Below the pieces are notes generated by a model that saw nothing but the letters and a program-made list of their open reading frames with translations, had not been told where the DNA came from and did no database searches. A program made the translations under genes and the position numbers. Below are positions 1 to 8,698 of a stretch of 64,000 nucleotides of DNA, one piece after another. How positions within the stretch are numbered: the first letter of the stretch is position 1; the number at the start of each line of letters is the position of its first letter. The DNA is taken from assembly GCF_027270315.1 (NCBI RefSeq), contig NZ_CP114413.1, positions 62,001-126,000 of the forward strand, read 5' to 3'. The DNA comes from Streptomyces cinnabarinus. Lineage in GTDB: Bacteria > Actinomycetota > Actinomycetes > Streptomycetales > Streptomycetaceae.

Positions 1-2
1 TG

Positions 3-485
3 CCCCGCCGTCCGACCGGTACCGGCCGCGAAGCCTGGGTCGAGGATGACCTCGCGGTCATGGAGACCGTCCGGAACCTGGTGGCCGTCGCGGAGTCCTG
101 CGGGGCGAGGGTGTCGGGCACCGCGTGGCGGGCGCTGGCCGATGAGACGCCTGAGCAGAAGAAGGCTCTGCTGTCTGGTGAGGGTCCGTGGTGGGTGGTG
201 AAAGTGCCGGTGACAGCGGACCGCCGTGCACTCGCGACGCTGGCCGAGAAGGCCGAAGTGGGCCTGTTCCCCGCCTGTGACGAACTGTCAATCCTCATCC
301 CGGGCAGGCCGTCGATGGCCAAGTACGGCACCGCGCTGTCGCGCCTCCTACGGCAGCCGTTGCACGGGTCCTACCTCGACGTCGGCCGGATGCGTCATCT
401 GCTGCATGACGACGGGGTCGAAACCGCGGCAGCCATCCGCAGCGCCGCTCGCGACGAAGCAGCGAAGATTGCCCAAACCCTGTAG
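3..485 (+). CDS. C-terminal part of an unrecognised protein, cut by the window edge
   Basis: The frame is open from base 3 to the TGA-less upstream edge and stops at 483-485, giving 160 visible residues; the ATG at 60 lies inside the same open frame and need not be the real start, because the coding look (G/C third positions) continues upstream of it. The visible part is soluble, with no membrane segment or signal, and includes a Trp-rich stretch (GEGPWWVVKVPV) and a basic/acidic helical C-terminus. I do not recognise the family. The next gene starts 80 bases downstream on the same strand. Confidence 0.6.
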   Translation, partial: PRRPTGTGREAWVEDDLAVMETVRNLVAVAESCGARVSGTAWRALADETPEQKKALLSGEGPWWVVKVPVTADRRALATLAEKAEVGLFPACDELSILIPGRPSMAKYGTALSRLLRQPLHGSYLDVGRMRHLLHDDGVETAAAIRSAARDEAAKIAQTL

Positions 486-565
486 GTTCAGGCTGGCCTT
501 GCAGGAGAGCGCCGGCAGGAGGGCTCCCTTGGCGCATGACCTGACCTACGGCACACAATCTGGCC

Positions 566-1387
566 ATGGACATGCACCCCTCCCCTGATCAGAACGGTCT
601 GCCGGGCGACACAACCGGCGCCGAACTCCGCGAGGCTTGGAGGACCGGCCGGGTCTTCGGGCCGCCGATCCGGCGGATCTTCCGGGACGTCGTTTCCGAC
701 CGCCTGAAAGGCCCGCATCCTCCCCAGGCGGCGATGCTGTTCGATCCCTTGGCCGACCCGTTCTGGAAGGACGACGGACGCTTCCTCGGCGACTTCTACA
801 ACGCGATCCTCCATCAGGACACCTGCCAGCAGGGCACCGCTGGCGGTGTCGCCCTGCTCGCGGTCCTGGCCGTCGATGACCGAGTGCCCGCCCGGAGGCG
901 CTTCGACGCGGTGGACCTCTTGTTCTGCGCCGCTACGGTCACGGAGCGGAAGCTGGCCGGCTGCTGGCCCGATACTCCGCCACATGCGGATCCGGACAGC
1001 GAGGACCGGGCTCGACGGGCCGTGCAATCCTGCACCCCGGACCTACTGGCACGATGGTCGGCCGAGTGCCCGGCAGTCCGTCTCGCGCTCGCGGGCCTCG
1101 CGGTGGTCTTCCCTACAGCCCGTACGCTGCCCGCCCTCACCCCACGGCTGCAAGGCTTCACCGAGCAGCATCCACCCGGCACCGACATCGGCGACTACGT
1201 GCGATTCGTACTGACCCTGGCAGCCCAGGACGACAACCAAACCCTCGCTTGCGTCGAGGACTTCACCGACGCCTACTGGAAGGGAACCTCCCGCAGCGCA
1301 CCCACACGCGCACGGGCCCTGCATCTCCTCGGCCAGATGCTGGACACGGTAGGGACGAACCTCACAAGGTCACAACCTGGGGAATAG
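566..1387 (+). CDS. Unrecognised alpha-helical soluble protein, 273 aa
   Basis: An open frame with normal Streptomyces codon bias and no signal peptide or membrane segment. The protein looks mostly alpha-helical, with Leu/Ala-rich segments between residues 90 and 260 that could form HEAT-like helical pairs; this is an impression from the sequence, not a family match. Two start codons are close together (ATG at 566 and 572), and no convincing ribosome binding site precedes either. It follows an unrecognised gene and precedes a small membrane-anchored protein on the same strand, so the three may be co-transcribed. Function unknown. Confidence 0.6.
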   Translation: MDMHPSPDQNGLPGDTTGAELREAWRTGRVFGPPIRRIFRDVVSDRLKGPHPPQAAMLFDPLADPFWKDDGRFLGDFYNAILHQDTCQQGTAGGVALLAVLAVDDRVPARRRFDAVDLLFCAATVTERKLAGCWPDTPPHADPDSEDRARRAVQSCTPDLLARWSAECPAVRLALAGLAVVFPTARTLPALTPRLQGFTEQHPPGTDIGDYVRFVLTLAAQDDNQTLACVEDFTDAYWKGTSRSAPTRARALHLLGQMLDTVGTNLTRSQPGE

Positions 1388-1438
1388 CGTGACCACTGAC
1401 GCGGGGAGCAAGTGGTTGCCCGCATCGGGAGGTCCGGG

Positions 1439-1879
1439 ATGAGTTCCGTTGTCGTGGGTGTTGTCGGCACCTTGATGGGCGTCCTGATCGGCGGCCTGTT
1501 GCAGCACGTGCTGGCGGCGCGCAGCCGAGAATGGCATCGGCAGGATGCGCTCAATGACGCGAAGCGAGCCGTCTACGCCGAGTTCCTCAGGGCAATCAGC
1601 GCCAGCTACGGCCAGGCGGTATCCGGTCACCGCACCCGCACCGAGGACGCCAACCTCCATGCGGCAGCCGCCGAGATCGAGGTTCTCGCCGGTCAGGGCG
1701 TAGCCGAATCAGCCCGCGCACTCGTGGAGGCTGTCATCGATGCGCACACGAGAATCGCTGTCGGCGGCGGCGACACCGACACGCTCGTCTCTCACGTCGA
1801 TCACCGCCGCCACGAAGTGATCGACCTGTTCAAGTCCGACCTCGGGCTTGCAGCCGGATCGGGCCGCCGCACGCCCTGA
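1439..1879 (+). CDS. Small protein with N-terminal membrane anchor, 146 aa
   Basis: The ATG at 1439 is chosen over the upstream GTG at 1412 because GGGAGG lies seven bases before it. Residues 4-25 (VVVGVVGTLMGVLIGGLLQH) form one membrane segment; the remainder is a hydrophilic, largely helical cytoplasmic domain with conserved-looking RREW-like and HRR motifs. This layout is common in Streptomyces hypothetical proteins of about 150-170 residues that follow regulatory or defence-type genes, but I cannot assign a function. It ends 55 bases before the end of the converging PPOX remnant. Confidence 0.6.
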   Translation: MSSVVVGVVGTLMGVLIGGLLQHVLAARSREWHRQDALNDAKRAVYAEFLRAISASYGQAVSGHRTRTEDANLHAAAAEIEVLAGQGVAESARALVEAVIDAHTRIAVGGGDTDTLVSHVDHRRHEVIDLFKSDLGLAAGSGRRTP

Positions 1880-1934
1880 TTTCCTTCGCTACGGCCATCA
1901 CCCGGAGCCCTGGCGAATCTTCTTCGCTTCGGTG

Positions 1935-2336
1935 TCATCGGGTGATGGCGATGGCGACGAGCGGGCGTTCGCGGCGCAGGACCCGGTCGGCAAGCCGAAT
2001 GAGTCAGTACATGCAGAACCGCTGCTCCATCAGTTCCTGGACGTGGGCGGTGCCCGTCGCGTCCAGAAGCCGGGCGGTGCCTGTGGCGGTGGGCGCGCCA
2101 GGCTCAACGGTGCCGTTCATGGCGCAGGGGGCGACGGTGACGCGGGGATTGTTGCGGATGCGCTTGACCTTGCCGGTGTCCGGGGCGGTCAGGGCGTAGA
2201 GGGCGCCGTTGTGAACGAGGCTGCCCACGGGCGTGCGTACGGCGCGTCCGTCCTTGCGGTAGGTGGTCAGGCTGATGTGCTTGCTTTGGCCGATGCGGTC
2301 GAGAGCCTGGCCGAAGTCACTGTTCGTGGTGGGCAT
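1935..2336 (-). pseudogene. PPOX-class F420-dependent oxidoreductase gene with in-frame TGA
   Basis: The start (ATG at 2336, GGAAGA just upstream) begins a protein of the small split-barrel flavin/F420-binding PPOX family: ISLTTYRKDGRAVRTPVG and the central VHNGALYALT strands are typical. The frame meets TGA at 2004-2006 after 110 residues. Directly beyond it the same frame continues LIRLADRVLRRERPLVAIAI and stops at 1935-1937, which is just the C-terminal helix-strand ending expected, so the full reading is about 133 residues, the usual family length. The TGA sits where a Trp codon (TGG) would fit. It follows the TetR remnant by 16 bases in one transcription unit. Either a nonsense mutation or a base error. 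Confidence 0.75.
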
Positions 2337-2352
2337 TTGGGGTCTTCCAGAG

Positions 2353-2829
2353 CTATTGGCGGGTGTGCCAGGCGGCGAGCGCGCGGGCTGTTCGCGCGGC
2401 TTGTTCGGCGACGGATTGCGGCGCGTCCCAGGGGGCGGGGAGCAAGCCCTGCTGCTGGAACAGGGCCAGTCCGTGTGCTGCCGCGGCGACCTGGACCAGG
2501 AGGTCGAAGGCCTCGTCGGGGGTGGTGGTGATGTGACTGGTGACAGGCATCAGATCGTCGTGGAGGGCGGTGCCAGCCGCGGCCAGGTCGGGGTGTCGGC
2601 CCGTGTCGAGGCCGGCAAGGAAGGTGATGTCGAACAGGGCGCGCTCCTCGGCGGCGAAACGCACGTAGGCGACCGCGAACGCGGCCAGCTGCTCGGCCGG
2701 GTCGGTGCTCGAGGAAAGGGCAGCGCGGTAACGGCGCTGCTGCTCCAGATAGCCCTTCAGGGCCAGGGAGGCGAGCAGAGCGTCCCGGTCGGGTCGCCGG
2801 TGCGCCGCACAGGGCCGAGGCCGTCCCAC
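2353..2829 (-). pseudogene. TetR-family regulator lacking its DNA-binding domain
   Basis: The 158-residue frame starts at a GTG (2829) with an in-frame TAG a few codons upstream. From DRDALLASLALKGYLEQ onward it matches the ligand-binding domain of the TetR/WHG type, and residues just before it (CAAHRRPDRDALL) look like the degenerate end of the HTH recognition helix (normally YRHF-like). The roughly 45 residues of helix-turn-helix are absent in every frame of the 150 bases upstream. A TetR without HTH cannot bind DNA, so this is probably a deletion remnant. It precedes the PPOX gene, its likely target. Confidence 0.65.
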
Positions 2830-2849
2830 TGCCGACGAATCCTAAGTCC

Positions 2850-2869
2850 AGCCGACTCCGTAGTCGGCT
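2850..2869. promoter_or_regulatory. Perfect inverted repeat, likely TetR operator
   Basis: AGCCGACT, four bases, AGTCGGCT: eight-base perfect arms 20 bases upstream of the truncated TetR frame. Size and position fit the autoregulatory operator of the damaged TetR/PPOX unit. No T-run follows, which argues against a terminator. Confidence 0.55.
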
Positions 2870-2982
2870 CACCCTGCCGCAATACACCACGCGGTGCCGT
2901 ACGGTCCCTCTGAGTATTCGATGGGGGGCCGGAGCAGGTCGGCGACTCTCCATGGCTGCTGCAGTTGCCGAGGGCAGGATGT

Positions 2983-4875
2983 TCAGGGTTCCTGCGTGTC
3001 CGCGTACATGGCGGTGATGAGTTCCGCGTAGTCACGTTCGACGACCGGTCTTTTGATCTTCAGGCTGGGGGTGAGTTCGCCGTGCTCGACGTCCAGATCA
3101 CGAGGGAGAAGCGTGAACTTCTTGATGGTCTGCCAGCGCTGGAGGCCGGCGTTGACACGCTGCACGTACGTTTCGATCAGCTGTCGGACAGCTTCGTTGG
3201 TGACGACCTCGGCGTACGTTGCGCGGGCCAGCCCGTGTTCGGCGGCCCAGGGCATGATCGCGGCTTCGTCCAGTGCAATCAGGGCGGTGCAGTAGTTCCG
3301 GTTGCTTCCGATCACCAGAATGTTGCTGACGAAGGGGCAGGCCGCCTTGAATGCGCCCTCGACCTCGCTGGGGGCGACGTACTTGCCGTTGGACGTCTTG
3401 AAGAGGTCCTTCTTGCGGTCGGTGATGCGCAGGAAGCCGTCCGCGTCGAGTTCGCCGATGTCGCCGGTCCGCAGCCAGCCGTCCTCGGTCAGTACCTCGG
3501 CACTCTGGCCAGGGAGGTTGTGGTAGCCGCGCATGACGCCGGGGCCGCGCAGGAGGATCTCGCCGTCCTGATCGATCCGGACTTCGAAGTCGGGCAGAGT
3601 GACGCCGACCGTGCCGATCCGCAGGTCATGAGCACGGTTGACAACGGCGCCGCCTGAGGTCTCGGTCAGGCCGTATCCCTCCAGGACGCGTACGCCGACT
3701 CCGGCGAAGAAATAGCCGAGCTCGGGGGCAAGGGGGGCGCTGGCAGAAATGGCGTTGCGCAGGCGGCCGCCGAAGGCGGTCCGGATCTTGGCGTAGACGA
3801 GCTTGTCGGCGAGGGCATGCTGGAGCCTCAGGCTCAAGGGCGCGCTCGCACGGCCGGTGGCAATTCTGCAGGCTTCGGTGGTGCGCGCGTACTCGCGGGC
3901 GACGCCGGCCGCCCATCGGAAGACCCGGTGCTTTGCGGCGCCGTCAGCTCTGGCCTTGGCCGCTATGCCGTTGTGGACCTTCTCGAAGATGCGGGGCACG
4001 GCAGCCATGACGGTCGGCCGGATGACCGGAAGGTTGTGCACGATGCGGTCCACGCGACCGTCGACGGCCATCACATGGCCGGTATGGATCTGCCCGGAAA
4101 TCAGGGCCTTGGCGAACACGTGCGCCAAGGGCAGCCACAGGAACTGGATGTCGTCCGAGCGGATCAGCTCGCTGCCGGCCTGTGCTCGACCCTGGTGGGC
4201 CAGCCCTTCGTGCGTCAGGAACACTCCTTTGGGGCGGCCGGTGGTACCGGAGGTGTAGATCAACGTGGCGAGTTGGCGGCCGCTGATGGCGGCGATGGCG
4301 TTGTCGACCGCATCGGGGTGTCTCTCCAGGTGCGCGGCACCGTGCCGCTCCAACTCGGCCAGGGTAAGGACGTTCAGTCCTTCAGCCGCCGAGACCAGGC
4401 TGTCAGGTGCGTCGAAGAGGACGACGTGCCGGAGCCCGGGCAGCTGTTCCCTGGTGGCGATGATCTTCGTGAGTTGCTGCACGTTCTCCGCGAACACCGC
4501 GCGGCTGCCGGAGTCGGCCAGGATGTATGCCGTCTCGGCGGCGTTCGTGCTGGGGTAGACCGTGGTGGTGGCGGCGCCGGCGCACATGATGCCGAGGTCG
4601 GCGAGGATCCACTCCATGCGCGTCTCGGAAGCGATGCCGACGCGGTCCTCAGCGCGGATGCCGAGAGTCATCAGGCCCGCAGCGACTGCCGCGACCCGGC
4701 GCGAGGTCTGTTCCCAGGTGAGCGTGCGCCACTGTTCCGCGCATGGCTCGACGCCCAGGACGGCGGGGGCGGGGTAGCGGTAAGCATCGCGATCAGGGGT
4801 GGCTTCAACCCGGCTGAAAAACAGGTGCGCCACGGAGGGGGGACTCTGCTTGATCGAAACGGGCACGGAACGCAA
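2983..4875 (-). CDS. Long-chain acyl-CoA synthetase (FadD15-like), 630 aa
   Basis: ANL-superfamily ligase that activates fatty acids with ATP and CoA. The AMP-binding signature is YTSGTTGRPKGV, followed by the YGLTETSGG motif, the TGDIGELDADGFLRITDRKKD hinge region and the C-terminal SLKIKRP lysine region. The open frame extends to 4971, but the extra N-terminus is low-complexity; GGAGG lies five bases before a TTG at 4875, and a GTG at 4866 is the alternative. MRSVPVSIKQ as N-terminus fits relatives that begin just before the VAHLF motif. A strong hairpin at 5063-5101 separates it from the upstream beta-oxidation operon, so it probably has its own promoter. It supplies acyl-CoA for the neighbouring operon. 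Confidence 0.88.
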   Translation of the reverse strand: MRSVPVSIKQSPPSVAHLFFSRVEATPDRDAYRYPAPAVLGVEPCAEQWRTLTWEQTSRRVAAVAAGLMTLGIRAEDRVGIASETRMEWILADLGIMCAGAATTTVYPSTNAAETAYILADSGSRAVFAENVQQLTKIIATREQLPGLRHVVLFDAPDSLVSAAEGLNVLTLAELERHGAAHLERHPDAVDNAIAAISGRQLATLIYTSGTTGRPKGVFLTHEGLAHQGRAQAGSELIRSDDIQFLWLPLAHVFAKALISGQIHTGHVMAVDGRVDRIVHNLPVIRPTVMAAVPRIFEKVHNGIAAKARADGAAKHRVFRWAAGVAREYARTTEACRIATGRASAPLSLRLQHALADKLVYAKIRTAFGGRLRNAISASAPLAPELGYFFAGVGVRVLEGYGLTETSGGAVVNRAHDLRIGTVGVTLPDFEVRIDQDGEILLRGPGVMRGYHNLPGQSAEVLTEDGWLRTGDIGELDADGFLRITDRKKDLFKTSNGKYVAPSEVEGAFKAACPFVSNILVIGSNRNYCTALIALDEAAIMPWAAEHGLARATYAEVVTNEAVRQLIETYVQRVNAGLQRWQTIKKFTLLPRDLDVEHGELTPSLKIKRPVVERDYAELITAMYADTQEP

Positions 4876-5062
4876 GACGACCTCCGGTGTGGATGTGCAC
4901 GGGTGGAGAGGCGGTGGCGCGGGGAGTTGTGCGTGTGGCTGCGAACAAGAAGCGGGCGCTGTGGTTGTCACGGAAGGCGAAACGGCCCGGACGAGCGCAG
5001 GGGCGAGAGACCAGCAGTGGCGCGTCTCTCTGCGACGAGGGGCATACCGGAAATCGGGCGCC

Positions 5063-5101
5063 GGATGGGCCGCAGGCTCGGGGCGAGCCCGCGGCCCATC
5101 C
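5063..5101 (-). terminator. Strong hairpin after the FadB-like gene
   Basis: An 11-base perfect stem (GGATGGGCCGC / GCGGCCCATCC) enclosing a second six-base stem (GGCTCG / CGAGCC), starting three bases after the FadB-like stop codon. It has no T-tract, as is usual in Streptomyces. It should end the beta-oxidation operon transcript. Confidence 0.8.
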
Positions 5102-5103
5102 GG

Positions 5104-7275
5104 TCAGTCGGTGAAGACCTCGCCGCGCTCCGCCTTCTCCACGAGAAGGCCCGGCGGGGTGAAGCGCTCTCCGTAGCCGTCCGCCAGTTCGCGGGCGCGG
5201 GCTACGAATCCGGCGACACCACCTTCATAGCCGTTGATGTACTGGAGGATGCCGCCGGTCCAGGCGGGGAAGCCGATGCCCATGATGGAGCCGATGTTGG
5301 CGTCGGCGACCGAGGTGAGGACGTCCTCCTCCAGGAGCCGGACGGTGTCCAGGGCCTCGGAGAAGAGCATCCGCTCCTGCATGTCGCGGAAGGGGATCTC
5401 GTACCCGGGCTTGGTGAAGTGCTCGCGCAGGCCCGGCCAGAGCCTGCCGCGCCTGCCGGAATCGTCGTAGTCGTAGAAGCCGGCGCCGCCGCTGCGGCCG
5501 GGGCGGGCGAACTCGTCGACCATGCGGTCGACGACCTCATCCGCGGGGTGCCCGGTCCAGGCGCCGTCGGCGTCCTCGATCGCCTTTCTCGTCTCGTTAC
5601 GGATCTTGCGCGGGAGGGTGAGCGTCAACTCGTCCATGAGGGAGAGGACCTTCGCCGGGTAGCCGGCCTGGGCGGCGGCCTGCTCGATCGAGGCGGGCTC
5701 GATGCCCTCGCCGACCATCGCCACGCCTTCGCTGATGAAGTGGCCGACGACCCGGGACGTGAAGAAGCCGCGCGAGTCGTTGACAACGATCGGCGTCTTG
5801 TTGATCTGGCGGACCAGGTCGAAGGCACGCGCCAGCGCCACGTCGCCGGTCCGCTCACCCTTGATGATCTCGACGAGCGGCATCTTGTCGACGGGCGAGA
5901 AGAAGTGCAGGCCGATGAAGTCGCTCTGCCGCTCGACGCCTTCGGCGAGGACGGTGATCGGGAGGGTCGAAGTGTTGGAGCAGAGCAGCGCGTCGGGGTC
6001 GACTACGTGCTGGATCTCCTGGAAGACCTTGTGCTTGAGGGCGGTGTCCTCGAAGACGGCCTCAATGACGGCGTCGCAGCCGGCCAGGGCCTGCGGGTCT
6101 GCCGTGGGGGTGATGCGGGCCAGGAGGGCGTCGGCCTTCTCCTGGGTCGTACGGCCCCGGGCGACCGCCTTCGCGCAGAGCTTCTCGGAGTACGCCTTGC
6201 CCCTGGCGGCCGCCTCGTCCGTGACGTCCTTGAGGACGACCTCGATGCCCGCTCGGGAGCACGAGTAGGCGATGCCCGCGCCCATCATCCCGGCGCCGAG
6301 GACGGCGACCTTGCGGACCTGGCGGGACTCGATGCCCTTGGGCCGGTTGGCGCCGGAGTTGACGGCCTGGAGGTCGAAGAAGAACGCCTGCATCATGTTC
6401 TTCGCCGTCTGGCCGGTGACGAGTTCCGTGAAGTACCGGGACTCGATGACCTGGGCGGTCTCGAAGTCGACCTGGGCGCCCTCGACGGCCGCCGCCATGA
6501 TGTTGCGCGGGGCCGGGTAGGGGGCGCCGTTGAGCTGCTTGCGCAGGTTGGCCGGGAAGGCCGGCAGGTTGGCGGCGAAGCGCGGGCTGGACGGGTTGCC
6601 GCCGGGGATCTTGTAGCCGGGGACGTCCCAGGGCTGCTGGGAGTCCGGGTGTGCGTCGATGAAGGCGCGGGCCTTGGCCAGCATCTCCTCGGGCGTGGCG
6701 GCCAGTTCGTGGATCAGGCCGTTGTCCAGAGCACGCTGCGGGGTGTACTGAGTGCCCTGGAGCAGCACCTTGAGCAGGGCGTCGGAGATGCCCAAAAGGC
6801 GTACGGTGCGCGTGACGCCGCCACCGCCGGGCAGCAGGCCGAGGGTGACCTCGGGCAGGCCGATCTTGGAGCCGGGCGCGTCGAGGGCGATCCGGTGGTG
6901 GCAGGCGAGGGCGATCTCGTAACCGCCGCCGAGGGCCGCGCCGTTGAGGGCGGCGACGACCGGCTTGCCGAGGGTCTCGATGCGGCGCAGGGCGCGCTTG
7001 ATCTGCAGGGTGGTGTCGAAGGCGGCCTGAGCGTCGTCGGGCCGCAGTCCGATCATGACGTTGAGGTCGCCGCCGGCGAAGAAGGTCTTCTTCGCGGAGG
7101 TGATGATGACACCGCGGATGGAGTCCTTCTCGGCCTCCAGGCGGTCGGCGACGGCAGCGATCGAGGTGGTGAACGCCTGGTTCATGGTGTTGGCGGACTG
7201 GTCGGGGTCGTCGAGGACGAGGGTGACGATCCCGGTCTCGTCCTGCTCCCAGCGAATGGTGCTGGAGTCGCTCAT
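5104..7275 (-). CDS. FadB-like enoyl-CoA hydratase / 3-hydroxyacyl-CoA dehydrogenase fusion, 723 aa
   Basis: Bifunctional beta-oxidation enzyme: the N-terminal third is crotonase (FFAGGDLNVM oxyanion loop, then LPEVTLGLLPGGGG), the rest is an NAD-binding 3-hydroxyacyl-CoA dehydrogenase (VLGAGMMGAGIAY Rossmann motif near residue 325, SNTSTLPIT, HFFSPVDKMPLVE and VVNDSRGFFTSR) followed by the duplicated C-terminal helical domain. Length is that of the bacterial FadB/FadJ family. The ATG at 7275 is preceded by AAGGAAGG at proper spacing. It would act together with the thiolase at 8699-9913. A TnpB element has been inserted directly upstream of its ribosome binding site, so its expression may depend on a new promoter or on read-through. 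Confidence 0.93.
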   Translation of the reverse strand: MSDSSTIRWEQDETGIVTLVLDDPDQSANTMNQAFTTSIAAVADRLEAEKDSIRGVIITSAKKTFFAGGDLNVMIGLRPDDAQAAFDTTLQIKRALRRIETLGKPVVAALNGAALGGGYEIALACHHRIALDAPGSKIGLPEVTLGLLPGGGGVTRTVRLLGISDALLKVLLQGTQYTPQRALDNGLIHELAATPEEMLAKARAFIDAHPDSQQPWDVPGYKIPGGNPSSPRFAANLPAFPANLRKQLNGAPYPAPRNIMAAAVEGAQVDFETAQVIESRYFTELVTGQTAKNMMQAFFFDLQAVNSGANRPKGIESRQVRKVAVLGAGMMGAGIAYSCSRAGIEVVLKDVTDEAAARGKAYSEKLCAKAVARGRTTQEKADALLARITPTADPQALAGCDAVIEAVFEDTALKHKVFQEIQHVVDPDALLCSNTSTLPITVLAEGVERQSDFIGLHFFSPVDKMPLVEIIKGERTGDVALARAFDLVRQINKTPIVVNDSRGFFTSRVVGHFISEGVAMVGEGIEPASIEQAAAQAGYPAKVLSLMDELTLTLPRKIRNETRKAIEDADGAWTGHPADEVVDRMVDEFARPGRSGGAGFYDYDDSGRRGRLWPGLREHFTKPGYEIPFRDMQERMLFSEALDTVRLLEEDVLTSVADANIGSIMGIGFPAWTGGILQYINGYEGGVAGFVARARELADGYGERFTPPGLLVEKAERGEVFTD

Positions 7276-7284
7276 CGGGGCCTT

Positions 7285-8663
7285 CCTTCGTGGATTCCCC
7301 CGGCTTCAGCCGGGGGAGGAAACGGAGCTCCTGTGGAGCAGGGCAGGAAGAGCCGGTTCGCCGCCAGGGCGGACCGGCGTTCACCGGCCACCGACCGACA
7401 CCTGCCGCTCACACGGAATCTGATACGGCGTGAGGTATGACGCGGCAGGTCAAGCGGGCGTTCAAGTACCGCTTTTACCCCACCGGCGAGCAGGCAGCTG
7501 AGCTGTCGCGTACGTTCGGCTGTGTCCGCCTCGTCTACAACAAGGCGCTGGAGGACCGCACGCGGGCCTGGTACGGCGAGCAGCGGCGGATCTCCTACGT
7601 GCAGTCGTCGGCCGCGCTGACGCAGTGGAAGAAGAGTGAGGAACTGGCGTTCCTCACGGCGGTGTCCTCGGTCCCGCTGCAGCAGGCGCTGCGTCATCTT
7701 CAGGCGGCGTTCGGGAACTTCTTCGCCAAGCGCGCCCAGTACCCCCGGTACAAGTCGCGGAAGAAGTCCCGGGCGTCGGCCGAGTACACCCGCAGCGCCT
7801 TCACCTGGCGCGGCGGGAGGCTGACGCTGGCGAAGATGGCCGCCCCGCTGGACATCCGCTGGTCGCGTCCCCTCCCGCACGGGGCGGAGCCGACCACGGT
7901 GACCGTGTCCCGCGATCCGGCGGGCCGCTGGTTCGTGTCCCTGCTGTGCGAGGACACCCTCGCCCCCGCGCCCGCCACCACGGCAGCGGTCGGCATCGAT
8001 GCCGGGATCACGTCCCTGGTGACCCTGTCCACCGGGGAGACAATCTCCAACCCCCGGCACGAGCGCCGCGACCGCGCCCGGCTCGCCCGCGCCCAGCGGG
8101 AACTGTCCCGCAAAGCCAAGGGCTCCAACAACCGGGCCAAGGCCCGGGTGAAGGCCGCCCGCGTCCATGCCCGGATCGCCGACCGGCGACGGGACTTCCT
8201 GCACAAGCTGTCGACTCGGCTCGTCCGTGAGAACCAAACGGTCGTGATCGAGGACCTCACCGTCCGCAACCTGCTGAAGAACGGCACGCTCGCACGCGCC
8301 ATCTCGGATGCGGCCTGGACGGATCTGCGCATGATGCTGGAGTACAAGTGCGCCTGGTACGGGCGTGAACTCGTCGTGATCGACCGGTGGTTCCCCAGCA
8401 GCAAGCTGTGCGGGCCCTGCGGCACGGTCGCGGCGAAGATGCCGCTGAACGTCCGGGAGTGGACGTGCGGCTGCGGCGCCATGCATGACCGCGACGTGAA
8501 CGCGGCACGTAACATCCTGGCCGCCGGGCTGGCGGCGTCTGCCTGTGGAGACGGTGTAAGACCTCAACGGGAGTCCTCCCGGACGGGGCGGTCGTCGGTG
8601 AAGCAGGAAACCCAGCGGGCGACCGCTGGAACCCCCCGCCTCTAGGCGCGGGAGGAAGTCAAC
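7285..8663 (+). mobile_element. IS605/IS1341-type TnpB element A
   Basis: The element contains one intact tnpB and no tnpA. Its left end shares CCTTCGTGGA and an exact 30-base hairpin-forming segment (7351-7380, arms CCGGT and ACCGG) with element B at 31494. A second hairpin (7297-7316, nine-base stem CCCCCGGCT) lies at the very left. The right end carries a hairpin followed by GAGGAAGTCAAC, matching the ends of elements B and C. It sits between the thiolase and the FadB-like gene, opposite to their transcription. Outer borders are set by comparison with element B and may be off by a few bases. No target duplication is expected for this family. Confidence 0.75.
7437..8645 (+). CDS. tnpB: TnpB RNA-guided nuclease (IS605 OrfB type), intact, 402 aa
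   Basis: The RuvC-like catalytic triad is present: Asp in AVGIDAGITSLV, Glu in VVIEDLTVRNLL and Asp in DRDVNAARN. A zinc ribbon (CGPCG ... CGCG) lies between the second and third. The N-terminal VKRAFKYRFYPT is the typical beginning. TnpB proteins are programmed by an omega RNA transcribed from the element's right end and cut DNA next to a short adjacent motif; here the guide would be read from the bases after 8663. Length is normal and no frameshift is seen, in contrast to the homologue in element B. No transposase gene accompanies it, so movement would need a TnpA in trans, such as that at 42290. Confidence 0.9.
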   Translation: MTRQVKRAFKYRFYPTGEQAAELSRTFGCVRLVYNKALEDRTRAWYGEQRRISYVQSSAALTQWKKSEELAFLTAVSSVPLQQALRHLQAAFGNFFAKRAQYPRYKSRKKSRASAEYTRSAFTWRGGRLTLAKMAAPLDIRWSRPLPHGAEPTTVTVSRDPAGRWFVSLLCEDTLAPAPATTAAVGIDAGITSLVTLSTGETISNPRHERRDRARLARAQRELSRKAKGSNNRAKARVKAARVHARIADRRRDFLHKLSTRLVRENQTVVIEDLTVRNLLKNGTLARAISDAAWTDLRMMLEYKCAWYGRELVVIDRWFPSSKLCGPCGTVAAKMPLNVREWTCGCGAMHDRDVNAARNILAAGLAASACGDGVRPQRESSRTGRSSVKQETQRATAGTPRL

Positions 8664-8698
8664 AGGGGTGCTCCGTAACGGGGGTGCGGACGGGGAGG

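Noticed and set aside
2004..2006. TGA as a selenocysteine codon in the PPOX gene
   Set aside because: No SECIS-like hairpin follows, the position fits Trp, and the family uses no catalytic Cys/Sec.
2850..2869. Inverted repeat as a terminator
   Set aside because: It lies upstream of the TetR remnant, has a short stem and no T-run, so an operator is more likely.
3817..7440. Very long plus-strand open frame opposite the fadD-like and FadB-like genes
   Set aside because: It is antisense to two well-recognised enzymes and rich in Arg, Gly and Asp in the way of G/C-rich shadow frames; no ribosome binding site or domain is seen.
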